From positions 1,054,001-1,118,000 of the forward strand of contig NZ_CP031115.1 of NCBI RefSeq assembly GCF_003568865.1: a stretch of 64,000 nucleotides of DNA. Reading direction: 5' to 3'. The stretch comes from Rubrobacter indicoceani (GTDB taxonomy: Bacteria; Actinomycetota; Rubrobacteria; Rubrobacterales; Rubrobacteraceae). The notes under the pieces are model-generated. The model did not search any database. It saw only the letters and a program-made list of their open reading frames with translations, and was not told the origin of the DNA. Below are positions 1-8,138 of the stretch, piece after piece. The position numbers were made by a program, and so were the translations under genes. How positions within the stretch are numbered: the first letter of the stretch is position 1; every line of letters starts with the position of its first letter.

Positions 1-2
1 TG

Positions 3-773
3 CTCGGGCAGGTGCGCGCTCTGAGCGAACGCCCCGGTTTTATCCGCGAGAAGATGCGCGGCGTCGACCACGTCGTTGCCTACACCCGGCTTATGGAGGA
101 TATCCTTGAGCGCAACGGCATCGGCGAGGGGAAGGTGGAGGTCTCGCCCTACGGCATAGACACGAGCCGCATCAAAGCCCGAAGCCCGCAGCCGGGGCCG
201 GACGGACCGCTCCGCATCGGGTTTATCGGGACGCTCGCGCCTCACAAGGGCTGCGACATCCTTATAAAAGCCGTAACGAGGATAGAGAATGCCGACGTGA
301 AGCTCGACATCTACGGAAACCTTGAGCGGTTCAAGCCGTTTATAGAGCGCATGCGGGAGACGACGGGCGGCGACGGACGGGTGAACTTCGCCGGACCGTT
401 TCAGCGCGAGCGGGTCGGGGAGGTTCTGGGTTCGCTGGACGTTCTGGTCGTGCCGTCGCGGTGGTACGAGAATCAGCCGGGGGTGATCCTCGAAGCCTTC
501 GCAAGCGGCATCCCGGTCGTTGCAACGGACCTCGGCGGGATGAGCGAGTTTGTCCACCACGAGAAAAACGGCCTGCTCTTCGCCTTAGACGACGCGGAAG
601 ACCTCTCAAAACAGCTGACGCGGCTGGCAAGCGAGCCGGGCCTGCTGCAGAGGCTCCGCGACGGCATAGGCCCGGTCAAGACGGTCTCCGACGACGCCGA
701 CGAGCTCGAGGCGCTCTACGCAAAACTGCTGGAGGACCGCCGGGCTTCCGCCGTCGAAAGCAGGCTCTCCTGA
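3..773 (+). CDS. GT4-family glycosyltransferase, C-terminal part (5' end outside window)
   Basis: Retaining GT-B glycosyltransferase that moves a sugar from a nucleotide-sugar donor to a lipid or glycan acceptor; the substrate cannot be told. The frame is open to the window edge, so the first visible GTG at 12 is probably internal. The visible part has the inter-domain segment (RIGFIGTLAPHKGCDIL, start of the donor-binding Rossmann domain) and the E-x7-E type donor motif in GVILEAFASGIPVVATD followed by GGMSEFV. The stop (771-773) overlaps the start of the sulfotransferase by one base (TGATG), so the two are probably co-translated and may act in the same surface-glycan pathway (inference). 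Confidence 0.85.
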   Translation, partial: LGQVRALSERPGFIREKMRGVDHVVAYTRLMEDILERNGIGEGKVEVSPYGIDTSRIKARSPQPGPDGPLRIGFIGTLAPHKGCDILIKAVTRIENADVKLDIYGNLERFKPFIERMRETTGGDGRVNFAGPFQRERVGEVLGSLDVLVVPSRWYENQPGVILEAFASGIPVVATDLGGMSEFVHHEKNGLLFALDDAEDLSKQLTRLASEPGLLQRLRDGIGPVKTVSDDADELEALYAKLLEDRRASAVESRLS

Positions 774-1957
774 TGCCCGGCAAGCCCGGCGGCGTGCGCT
801 CCCTGGCGAGTAAAACGGGCCGGAGGGTGGCTTCGGGGGCTATATCGAAGCTGAGGGACTTTCCGGGCTTCGAGCGGCGGGTGAGCGACCTTTTCTGGAG
901 CTCGGACGATGGTCGGCGCGTCCGGCGGCAGATAGCGGAGCAGGACCGCGAGATAGCGTTTCTGAAAGAGCGCCTGACGAGCCTCTCAGGCGAGGCGGAG
1001 GTCAGCTACGGCTCGCCGGTCTTCTTTGTCCAGGGAAACCAGAAGTCCGGTACGACGTGGCTGATGAAGATGCTCGACGCGCACCCGGAGGTCCTGTGCC
1101 GGGGGGAGGGTCGTCCGTTCGGCAGGAACTTCAGCAAGGCCGGAAGGAGCGGCTACCCGGCGGCCTCGCTGTACAACACGCTCTCCTCCTCCGAAAAGCT
1201 CGAGACCTGGATAAAGAACTCCGTCTGGAGCAAGCGCGACGACCCCGAGCGCCACATAGACAGCCTCAGCGGCCTCGCCATCGAGTACTTCCTCAAGGAC
1301 AAGCTTCTGAAGTCGGGCAAGAAGTTCGTCGGGGACAAAACGGTCCTGCTCGGGCCGGACGTGATGAAGGAGGTCTCCCGCCTGACGCCCCGCTCGAAGG
1401 TTATCCACATCGTCCGCGACGGACGCGACGTGGCGGTCTCCACAACCCACCACATCTGGAACCAGGCCGAAGACCGGGGCGGGAACACGGCCATCACCCC
1501 GGAGCAGGTCTCCCGGCGCGAAGCGTACGAGCGCGACCCGCAGTCCGTTATAGCTTCCGGGGGGATCTTCGTCGAAGGCTGGCTCGAGAGATACGCCGGC
1601 CGGTGGAGCGCCCTGATACAGAACAACATCCGCGACGGGCGGGAGATCCTCGGCGACAACTACACCGAAGTCCGCTACGAAGACCTGATAGCCACCCCCG
1701 AGCGGGAGATGGCGCGCCTCTTCGGGTTCCTCGGAGCCGACCAGAGCCCCGAAACCGTGCGGAGCTGCGTCGCCGCCGCGAGCTTCGAGAAGCTCTCGGA
1801 AGGCCGTAAACCCGGCGAAGAGGCCGCCTCGTTTTTCAGGAAAGGCATCGCCGGGGACTGGAAGAACGTCTTCACCGAGCGCAACAAGCGCGAGTTCAAA
1901 GCCGGGGCGGGCCGGTTGCTCATAGACCTCGGCTACGAATGCGACGAAGGATGGTAG
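773..1957 (+). CDS. PAPS-dependent sulfotransferase family protein
   Basis: About 394 residues. Likely transfers sulfate from PAPS to a glycan, lipid or small acceptor. The 5'-phosphosulfate loop is FFVQGNQKSGTTWLMKML (around residue 85) and the 3'-phosphate motif is KVIHIVRDGRDVAVS. A charged, possibly coiled-coil stretch (RRQIAEQDREIAFLKERL) precedes the catalytic domain. The frame is open upstream to 461, but the ATG at 773 overlaps the stop of the preceding glycosyltransferase, and the added residues would be Arg-rich shadow sequence, so 773 is preferred. Pairing with a glycosyltransferase suggests sulfated surface glycan synthesis (inference); the acceptor is unknown. Confidence 0.85.
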   Translation: MPGKPGGVRSLASKTGRRVASGAISKLRDFPGFERRVSDLFWSSDDGRRVRRQIAEQDREIAFLKERLTSLSGEAEVSYGSPVFFVQGNQKSGTTWLMKMLDAHPEVLCRGEGRPFGRNFSKAGRSGYPAASLYNTLSSSEKLETWIKNSVWSKRDDPERHIDSLSGLAIEYFLKDKLLKSGKKFVGDKTVLLGPDVMKEVSRLTPRSKVIHIVRDGRDVAVSTTHHIWNQAEDRGGNTAITPEQVSRREAYERDPQSVIASGGIFVEGWLERYAGRWSALIQNNIRDGREILGDNYTEVRYEDLIATPEREMARLFGFLGADQSPETVRSCVAAASFEKLSEGRKPGEEAASFFRKGIAGDWKNVFTERNKREFKAGAGRLLIDLGYECDEGW

Positions 1958-2252
1958 ACGAAACCGACCGGCGCATACGGCCCGCACCGACCTCTGGATT
2001 GCCGGAACAATAACAAGGTTGACAGAAAACACTCTGTGTATCCAGGATCCGCTCGCCGGTGCGCTCTTTGCAAGGGCGATCTGCAAGTAGCAGCCTCAGA
2101 GAGATACCCGGCAGGCGATCATACCCTGACAAACCCCCGGTTTTTTCAACGCAGGGGTCTTTTATTGGAGCAAAGCGATGTTTAGGTGGCTGCCCTCAGG
2201 GCAACGCTATTTATGGAAAGCAGGCAGGGAAAGAGACCGAAAAGGAGTGACC

Positions 2253-2462
2253 ATGAGCGTCGCCAGAGTAACTGAGATAAGTGCCACCTCGACCACAAGT
2301 TTTGAGGATGCGATCAACGAGGGAATAAGCCGCGCTACGGAGAGCCTTCGCGGTGTCGAAGGAGCCTGGGTCAAGGATATGAACCTCCTTATAGAAGACG
2401 GCAACATCACCGGCTACAAGGTGAACCTGGCAGTGACGTTTGTACTGGAGGGTAGCTCCTAG
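2253..2462 (+). CDS. Dodecin (flavin-binding storage protein)
   Basis: 69 residues, the usual dodecin length. Dodecins form hollow dodecamers that bind FMN, riboflavin or CoA and buffer flavins in the cytoplasm. The family pattern is visible: VTEISATSTTSFEDAI, then RGVEGAWVKDMNLLIEDG with the flavin-stacking Trp, and a final beta strand YKVNLAVTFVLEG. A strong ribosome site AAAGGAG (2241-2247) sits 5 bases before the ATG and rules out the in-frame upstream ATG at 2178. It is monocistronic and followed by an intrinsic terminator. Confidence 0.93.
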   Translation: MSVARVTEISATSTTSFEDAINEGISRATESLRGVEGAWVKDMNLLIEDGNITGYKVNLAVTFVLEGSS

Positions 2463-2489
2463 AAAGCTCCACAACAACCGTTACGACCG

Positions 2490-2520
2490 GCCCCCGGAAA
2501 ACCGGGGGCTTCTTCGTTTT
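2490..2520 (+). terminator. Intrinsic terminator after dodecin
   Basis: Perfect 8-bp GC stem (GCCCCCGG, AAAA loop, CCGGGGGC; 2490-2509) followed by the T-rich run TTCTTCGTTTT. It lies 27 bases after the dodecin stop. Confidence 0.85.
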
Positions 2521-2546
2521 GTGCGCTTTTGCAGGTAAAAAAGAGG

Positions 2547-2619
2547 TGGCGGGAGGCGGGTTCGAACCGCCGACACCGCGATTTTCAGTCGCGTGCTCTA
2601 CCAACTGAGCTATCCCGCC
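2547..2619 (-). tRNA. tRNA-Phe (GAA)
   Basis: 73-nt cloverleaf on the minus strand. The acceptor stem GGCGGGA/TCCCGCC pairs perfectly with discriminator A. The D arm is GCTCAGTTGGTAGAGC, the anticodon stem is CGCGA/TCGCG around loop CTGAAAA (anticodon GAA), and the T arm contains GGTTCGAACCC. CCA is not encoded. Confidence 0.95.
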
Positions 2620-2978
2620 AAATGGTGCAAATCCGGTTTGTCCGGGCGGTCTCGCTGCACCGCCGACCGCGCGGTCGTTCCGCGTCCAAACCTGCAACGG
2701 GCCGGATTATACACGACCGAATCCCGGTTGCCGGGAGCCTGCCGGAGCTCGGGCCCGGAGCGTGCAGAGACACCGCGTCTGAAAGACATCGGGCCATAAC
2801 CGAGGTCAGAGCAACTTCTCTAAAGTGAGATGGAAAGGACCGGGGTTTTGACCGTTGCGGTGAGGGGGATGGTTCGATTACTATCCGACGAGGGAGCGGG
2901 CATCCGGGGGTTACGGATATCGCAGACCGCGTCGCGGGTTTTATCAGGGCGGGCTGGATCTAGCTTCGAGAGGATCAC
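2620..2978. other. Non-coding stretch between tRNA-Phe and the diguanylate cyclase
   Basis: 359 bases with no supported gene. The short open frames here lack ribosome sites and family character. It must hold the promoters of tRNA-Phe (minus) and possibly of the downstream cyclase; I could not identify a convincing -35/-10 pair. Confidence 0.5.
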
Positions 2979-4037
2979 ATGGGCTGGCTGGATGGTTACA
3001 AACGCAGGTTGTACCTGGTGATGTTTTTGAGCGGGGCTTTGTCGTCGAGCTTTGCGTGGGCACTCAACGAATACAGCGGTAACACGTCCGCTTTCACCCG
3101 GACCGTCTTCGGGACGGTCGTGATCTCGACCTCTGTATTTGCCGCCATTACGTATCTCAGGCCGTCCGCCGTGCGCTTTGTGCAGGAGGCTCTCTACGTC
3201 GTGATCGGGGGCGTCCTGTTCTCGGTTCTGGCTTACTCGCTCTACGCCGACCTGACCGACCGCCTGCAGGTGGTCTCGCTCTTCAGCATGTTCCTGTTCA
3301 TGCCGTTTCTATATATCTTCGTGTTTCTGGCCTACGACGAGCCGGGCGCGCTGGTGCGCTCCGGGATCATCCTCGCCGCCACGGTCGGTATCTCGCTTCC
3401 GGCCCTGATAGACGAGCGGTTCCACAGCCTCATCGTCGCGCCGAACACCATCCTGCTCTCGTACCTGGCCGCCGTCCTGATCATCGTACAGCTCTACATG
3501 CTCGCGAAGATGAAGGAGAGCCTCAAGAGCGCGGAGCACCTGACACGGGTGGACCCTCTCACCTCGCTTCTTAACCGTCGGGGCTTTGAGGAGGTGCTCG
3601 ACGGGCGCATCGAAGCCGCGCTTCAGCACAACACCGCCCTCTCCATGGTCGTCTTCGACCTCGACAACTTCAAGACGCTGAACGATACGCTCGGACACGA
3701 CGCAGGCGACGAGGCCCTCGTCTCCGTAGCCCGCACCGTCGAGACCGGCCTCAGGGAGACCGACGCCTTTGCCCGGTGGGGCGGGGAGGAGTTCGCCGTT
3801 CTCTGCCCGGACACCTCGAGCGACGAAGCGTACCTGTTCGCCGAGCGGCTCCGGTCCCAGGTTGAAAAGCTCGACGTAACGGCGAGCTTCGGCGTCTCAA
3901 CGCTCGCCCTCGGGACCGACAAGGACGACCTGACAAAACAGGCCGACCTCGCCCTCTACGCCGCAAAGGAAAGCGGAAAGAACCGGACGGAGATCTACGG
4001 AGAAAAAGCGGACGAAGAGCTCGAAAAGCCGCTGTAG
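2979..4037 (+). CDS. Membrane-anchored diguanylate cyclase (GGDEF domain)
   Basis: 352 residues. Makes cyclic di-GMP from two GTP. The N-terminal ~180 residues are a run of hydrophobic segments (about six membrane helices) with no recognisable sensor family. The GGDEF domain begins at VDPLTSLLNRRGF (~190). The active-site loop is WGGEEF (~266-271) and an RETD inhibitory I-site lies five residues before the motif, so product feedback inhibition is expected. DLDNFKTLNDTLGHDAGD supplies metal and substrate contacts. The ATG at 2979 follows GAGAGGA. It is flanked by minus-strand tRNAs, and no EAL or HD-GYP partner is nearby. Confidence 0.92.
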   Translation: MGWLDGYKRRLYLVMFLSGALSSSFAWALNEYSGNTSAFTRTVFGTVVISTSVFAAITYLRPSAVRFVQEALYVVIGGVLFSVLAYSLYADLTDRLQVVSLFSMFLFMPFLYIFVFLAYDEPGALVRSGIILAATVGISLPALIDERFHSLIVAPNTILLSYLAAVLIIVQLYMLAKMKESLKSAEHLTRVDPLTSLLNRRGFEEVLDGRIEAALQHNTALSMVVFDLDNFKTLNDTLGHDAGDEALVSVARTVETGLRETDAFARWGGEEFAVLCPDTSSDEAYLFAERLRSQVEKLDVTASFGVSTLALGTDKDDLTKQADLALYAAKESGKNRTEIYGEKADEELEKPL

Positions 4038-4099
4038 GTATTCACGGTGCGGGTCGGGAGGACCTTTTCGCTGAGGGGTGGAATAGTTCCGGAAGTGGG

Positions 4100-4173
<74 letters not shown>

Positions 4174-4242
4174 ACTTCGGAACGCAGGGAGTTTAACAGA
4201 AGTGCATAAGGTTTTCTAACGGTTTTCGGGTCCCGATGCCGG

Positions 4243-4273
4243 TTGCTTTTTCTCTTTGTTTTCTCTTTATACT
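4243..4273 (+). promoter_or_regulatory. Possible promoter of the pca/pob operon
   Basis: Within an unusually T-rich patch: TTGCTT (4243-4248), a 19-base gap, then TATACT (4268-4273). It lies about 57 bases before the pcaB ATG. The -10 element is good; the spacing is longer than ideal. Confidence 0.35.
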
Positions 4274-4330
4274 CCGGTCGTGGTGGATGCGGTCGGGGCT
4301 CTCTGAAAGGGGTTTCGCGGATGTACGGCG

Positions 4331-5746
4331 ATGTTGCGGGCGTGGGCCTTGGATCTCCTGGATAGCGGCGATGTTTTCGAGGGGATCTTTGTCTCGGAAG
4401 CCCTTCGGAAGACAACGGACGGCGGGGCGTGGGTTCGGGCGATGCTCGCCGCCGAGGCGGCCCTTGCGCTGGCCGGGGCGAGGGCCGGGCTCTTCCCGCT
4501 CGAAGACGCCGAGGCGATAGCGTCCGTCTGCCGCTCCGTCGAAGCCGATGCCGGGCTCTCAGCCGAAGCCCTCGCGCTAAAGGCCCGGGCCTCCGGCAAC
4601 CCCGTGCCGCCGCTCGTCGAGCGTCTGACCACGGCCGTTAGGGAGGCGACCGGGGAGGAGGCCGCCCGTTATGTACACCGGGGGGCCACAAGCCAGGACG
4701 TGCTGGATACCGCTGCGATGCTTGTAACGCGGGATGCCATCGGCCTCATACTCACCGACCTCGACCGGCTCTGCGCCGCCCTCGCCGCCCTCGCCGACGG
4801 ACACCGCGCAACCCTTATGTCCGGACGAACCCTGATGCAGCACGCCGTTCCGACGACCTTCGGGCTTAAAGCGGCGGGCTGGCTATCCTCCCTTGTCGCG
4901 GCGGGCCAAGGGTTGAGAAGGGCCGGAGAAACCCTGCCCGCCCAGCTCGGCGGGGCCGCCGGGACGCTCGCCTCGCTCGGCGAGCCGGGCATAAGGGTCC
5001 TTGAAGAATTCGCCTCGGAGCTTGGTCTGAGAGAGGCCGCCGTACCCTGGCATACGCACCGGCACCCGGTCGCCGGGGTCGGGGGGGCGCTCTCGCTGAC
5101 CTGCGGAACGGTCGGGAAGATCGCCGGGGACCTCGTTCTGCTGGCGCAGACCGAGGTCGGGGAGGTTGCGGAAGCCCCGGGCGGCGGTCGCGGCGGCTCC
5201 TCGACCCTGCCGCACAAGCGCAACCCCATCCTGAGCGTAACCGCGGTCTCGGCCGGTCGTCGGGGTCGGGCCGAAGCCGCAGCGCTTCTCGGGGCGATGG
5301 ACCACGAACACGAACGCGCCGCCGGAGCCTGGCACGCCGAGTGGGGAACCCTGACGGGTGCCCTCCGGTACACCGGCGGGGCCGTCGCCCTTACCAGAGA
5401 GGCCGTCTCGGGGCTGGAGGTCAATGTCCGGCGCATGCGCGAGAACCTGGGCCTCACCGACGGTCTGCTCCTCGCCGAGAACCTAACGACCTTGGCGGCC
5501 CGCAACCTGGGTCGGCTGGAAGCCCACGAGCGGGTCGGGGCGGCCTGTCGCCGCGTTCTCTCCGGCGGCGGTACGCTCCGGGAGGAAGTCGCCGCCGACT
5601 CGGACCTCGCCGCCGCGCTCGGCAAAGACGGGGCGGCCCGCGCCCTCGACCCGGAAAGGTACCTCGGCTCCGCCGGAGAGTTTGTAGACCGGGCGCTGGA
5701 CGAATACCGAACCTACCTTACAGAGAGACCAGAGGAGAGCGAATGA
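4331..5746 (+). CDS. pcaB: 3-carboxy-cis,cis-muconate cycloisomerase
   Basis: 471 residues, fumarase/aspartase superfamily. Converts 3-carboxy-cis,cis-muconate to 4-carboxymuconolactone in the protocatechuate branch of the beta-ketoadipate pathway. Superfamily marks are RGATSQDVLDTA (~120), TLMQHAVPTTF, and the signature GGSSTLPHKRNPI (~289), the loop near the active site. Assignment over argininosuccinate or adenylosuccinate lyase rests on the neighbours pcaD, pcaC and pobA. Its stop overlaps the next ATG (ATGA), indicating translational coupling. Confidence 0.92.
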   Translation: MLRAWALDLLDSGDVFEGIFVSEALRKTTDGGAWVRAMLAAEAALALAGARAGLFPLEDAEAIASVCRSVEADAGLSAEALALKARASGNPVPPLVERLTTAVREATGEEAARYVHRGATSQDVLDTAAMLVTRDAIGLILTDLDRLCAALAALADGHRATLMSGRTLMQHAVPTTFGLKAAGWLSSLVAAGQGLRRAGETLPAQLGGAAGTLASLGEPGIRVLEEFASELGLREAAVPWHTHRHPVAGVGGALSLTCGTVGKIAGDLVLLAQTEVGEVAEAPGGGRGGSSTLPHKRNPILSVTAVSAGRRGRAEAAALLGAMDHEHERAAGAWHAEWGTLTGALRYTGGAVALTREAVSGLEVNVRRMRENLGLTDGLLLAENLTTLAARNLGRLEAHERVGAACRRVLSGGGTLREEVAADSDLAAALGKDGAARALDPERYLGSAGEFVDRALDEYRTYLTERPEESE

Positions 5747-6549
5747 CCAAAGAAAAGACCGCCGGACCCGTGAAGCTCCACCACACCCTCGAAGGACCGC
5801 AGGACGCCCCCGTACTTGTCTTCGTGAACTCCATCGGCACCACGTACCGCATGTGGGACCCGCAGATGCCCGCCCTTAAAGACCGCTTCCGCATTTTGCG
5901 CTACGATCAGCGCGGCCACGGCTCCTCTGCGGTACCGGACGGACCGTACTCCATCCCCGAACTCGGCGGCGACCTACTCGCCCTGCTCGACAAACTGGAG
6001 ATCGAAGCCACCTCGGTCTGCGGTCTCTCGCTCGGCGGGATGGTCGCGATGTGGGTCGCCGCCGAAGCCCCGGAGCGCATCGGACGACTCGCTCTGTGCT
6101 GTACTTCCGCCCGCCTCGGCCCAGAGGAAACCTGGAAGGACCGGGCAAGGATAGCTCGCGCCAGCGGCGTGAAAGCCCTGACCCCGGCCATCCTTGAACG
6201 ATGGTACACCCCGGCCATGCAGAAAAAGAACCCCGAAGCCCTCGAAAAGACCGCCGCCATGCTGGACGGTACGCCGGGCGAGGGCTACGCCGGGTGCTGC
6301 GAGGCGATCCGCGCCATGGACCTGCGGGGAAAGCTGCCCGCCATAGCCGCCCCGACGCTCGTCGTCGCAGGCCTCGAAGACCCCTCGACGCCGCCCTCGA
6401 TGCTCAGGGACATCCACTCCGCCGTCCCCGACTCCACCCTCACCATAATCCCCGAAGCCGCGCACCTGGCGAACGTCGAGCAGCCCGAGGCCTTTAACGA
6501 GGCCCTGCTCTCTCACCTCGAACCGCTTACCGGCGGGACCCCCCGATGA
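5743..6549 (+). CDS. pcaD: 3-oxoadipate enol-lactonase
   Basis: 268 residues, alpha/beta hydrolase. Hydrolyses beta-ketoadipate enol-lactone to 3-oxoadipate. The oxyanion region is FVNSIGTTYRMWDPQ, followed by RYDQRGHGSS, the nucleophile elbow GLSLGG (Ser), the acid Asp in GLEDPSTPP and the catalytic His in EAAHLANVEQ. The start at 5743 overlaps the pcaB stop by four bases and follows AGAGGAGAG. In some actinobacteria pcaD is fused to pcaC; here they are separate genes overlapping by four bases. Confidence 0.92.
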   Translation: MTKEKTAGPVKLHHTLEGPQDAPVLVFVNSIGTTYRMWDPQMPALKDRFRILRYDQRGHGSSAVPDGPYSIPELGGDLLALLDKLEIEATSVCGLSLGGMVAMWVAAEAPERIGRLALCCTSARLGPEETWKDRARIARASGVKALTPAILERWYTPAMQKKNPEALEKTAAMLDGTPGEGYAGCCEAIRAMDLRGKLPAIAAPTLVVAGLEDPSTPPSMLRDIHSAVPDSTLTIIPEAAHLANVEQPEAFNEALLSHLEPLTGGTPR

Positions 6550-6953
6550 CCGGACCCACCGACGCCGGGCGGCGCGAGGCCGGGATGCGCGTCCGGCGCG
6601 AGGTTCTCGGCGACGCTCACGTGGACCGGGCGGTAGCCCGCACCACGCCTTTCACCGGGGATTTCCAGGACTACATAACCCGCGCCGCCTGGGGCGAGGT
6701 GTGGACCCGCAAGGGGCTCGACCGCCGCACGAGAAGCTTTATAACCCTGACCGCGCTGGTCGCGCTCGGGCATACGGAGGAACTGAAGATGCACGTCCGG
6801 GCCGCCCTCGGAAACGGCCTTTCGGAGAAGGAGATCGCCGAGACGCTCCTTCACTGCGCGGTCTACTGCGGCGTTCCGGCGGCCAACTCGGCGTTCGCGG
6901 CGGCGCAGGAAGTCCTGCGGGAAACATCCCGTGAGACCGGCGAGACCAGTTGA
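6546..6953 (+). CDS. pcaC: 4-carboxymuconolactone decarboxylase
   Basis: 135 residues, CMD/AhpD-like all-helical fold. Decarboxylates 4-carboxymuconolactone to beta-ketoadipate enol-lactone. Typical family stretches are GLDRRTRSFITLTALVALG, ELKMHVRAALGNGLSEKEI and LLHCAVYCGVPAANSAF. It sits between pcaD and pobA with four-base overlaps at both ends. Confidence 0.93.
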   Translation: MTGPTDAGRREAGMRVRREVLGDAHVDRAVARTTPFTGDFQDYITRAAWGEVWTRKGLDRRTRSFITLTALVALGHTEELKMHVRAALGNGLSEKEIAETLLHCAVYCGVPAANSAFAAAQEVLRETSRETGETS

Positions 6954-8122
6954 AGACGCGGGTCGGGATAGTCGGTGGGGGACCGGCGGGGCTGCTGCTC
7001 TCGCACCTCCTGCACCGGGCGGGGATAGAGTCCGTCGTGCTGGAGCGGCGGTCGCGGGGGGTTCTTGAAAACGAGATCCGTGCCGGTGTATTGGAACACC
7101 ACACCGCAGAGCTTCTGCGGGAGATCGGGGTCGGAGGGCGCATGGAGCGTGAGGGTTCGGTGCATCACGGCATCAACCTCCGCTTCGACGGTCGTACGGA
7201 GCGCGTGGACTTCGCCGACCTCACGGGCAAGTCCGTAACCCTCTACGGTCAGCACGAGGTCGTGAGGGATCTTATCTCGGCGCGCCTGGAGTCCGGTGGA
7301 GAACTCATCTTCGGGGCGCGGGTTACGGGGCTGTCCGGCCTCGAAACGGACTCGCCGACGGTCCGCTTCACCGATTCGGACGGCGACGAGGAAGCCCTCG
7401 ACTGCGACTTCGTTGTCGGGGTGGACGGGTTTCACGGCATCAGCCGGGGATGCATCCCGGGTTCCGTCCGGCGCGAGTATCAGAAGGTCTATCCGTTCGG
7501 GTGGTTCGGGCTGCTCGTCGCCGCGCCGCCCTCCACCGAGGAGCTTATCTACGCGCTCCACGACCGGGGGTTCTCGCTCGTCAGCACCCGCTCGCCGGAG
7601 ATGCAGCGGATGTACTTCCAGTGCAACCCGAACGAGAACGCGCAGGCCTGGTCGGACGACCGCATCTGGACGGAGATGCACGCCCGCCTCGACACCGAAG
7701 ACTGGAAGCTCACGGATGGTGAGATCCTCCAGAAAAACGTCGTGCAGATGAGGTCCTTCGTGACGGAGCCGATGCAGCACGGCAGGCTCTTTATCGCGGG
7801 GGACGCCGCCCACATCGTCCCTCCGACCGGGGCGAAGGGCATGAACCTCGCCGTCGCCGACGTCCGGGTTCTCGCGAAGGGCCTGACGGAACACTACAGG
7901 TCCGGCGACCATGCAGCGCTGGAGAACTACACGGAGACGTGTCTGCGGCGCGTATGGAAGGCGAGCCGTTTCTCGTGGTGGATGACGAGCCTGCTCCACC
8001 GGGCGGACAGCGACCCGTTCCATCTCAAGGTGCAGATAGCCGAGCTCGACTACGTAACCTCGTCGCGGGCCGCCTCGACCACGCTCGCTGAGAACTACGT
8101 CGGGCTGCCGCTTCCGGTCTAG
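6950..8122 (+). CDS. pobA: 4-hydroxybenzoate 3-monooxygenase
   Basis: 390 residues. FAD- and NAD(P)H-dependent hydroxylase giving protocatechuate from 4-hydroxybenzoate. It has the FAD-binding GGGPAGLLLSHLLHRAG at the N terminus, the PobA-specific segment RAGVLEHHTAELLREIG, the DG motif FVVGVDGFHG (~165), and the GD motif RLFIAGDAAHIVPPTGAKG (~280). The start is TTG at 6950 inside the pcaC stop (TTGA). As the last gene of a pca operon it feeds substrate into the pathway, but the ring-cleaving PcaGH are not in this window. Confidence 0.95.
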   Translation: MKTRVGIVGGGPAGLLLSHLLHRAGIESVVLERRSRGVLENEIRAGVLEHHTAELLREIGVGGRMEREGSVHHGINLRFDGRTERVDFADLTGKSVTLYGQHEVVRDLISARLESGGELIFGARVTGLSGLETDSPTVRFTDSDGDEEALDCDFVVGVDGFHGISRGCIPGSVRREYQKVYPFGWFGLLVAAPPSTEELIYALHDRGFSLVSTRSPEMQRMYFQCNPNENAQAWSDDRIWTEMHARLDTEDWKLTDGEILQKNVVQMRSFVTEPMQHGRLFIAGDAAHIVPPTGAKGMNLAVADVRVLAKGLTEHYRSGDHAALENYTETCLRRVWKASRFSWWMTSLLHRADSDPFHLKVQIAELDYVTSSRAASTTLAENYVGLPLPV

Positions 8123-8138
8123 CTAGAAGACGCGGGCT

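Noticed and set aside
461-772. N-terminal extension of the sulfotransferase frame
   Set aside because: It overlaps the glycosyltransferase in another frame and is Arg/Pro-rich; the TGATG overlap at 773 is the natural start.
2019-2050. TTGACA as a possible -35 before dodecin
   Set aside because: No acceptable -10 at 16-18 bases; the match alone is not enough.
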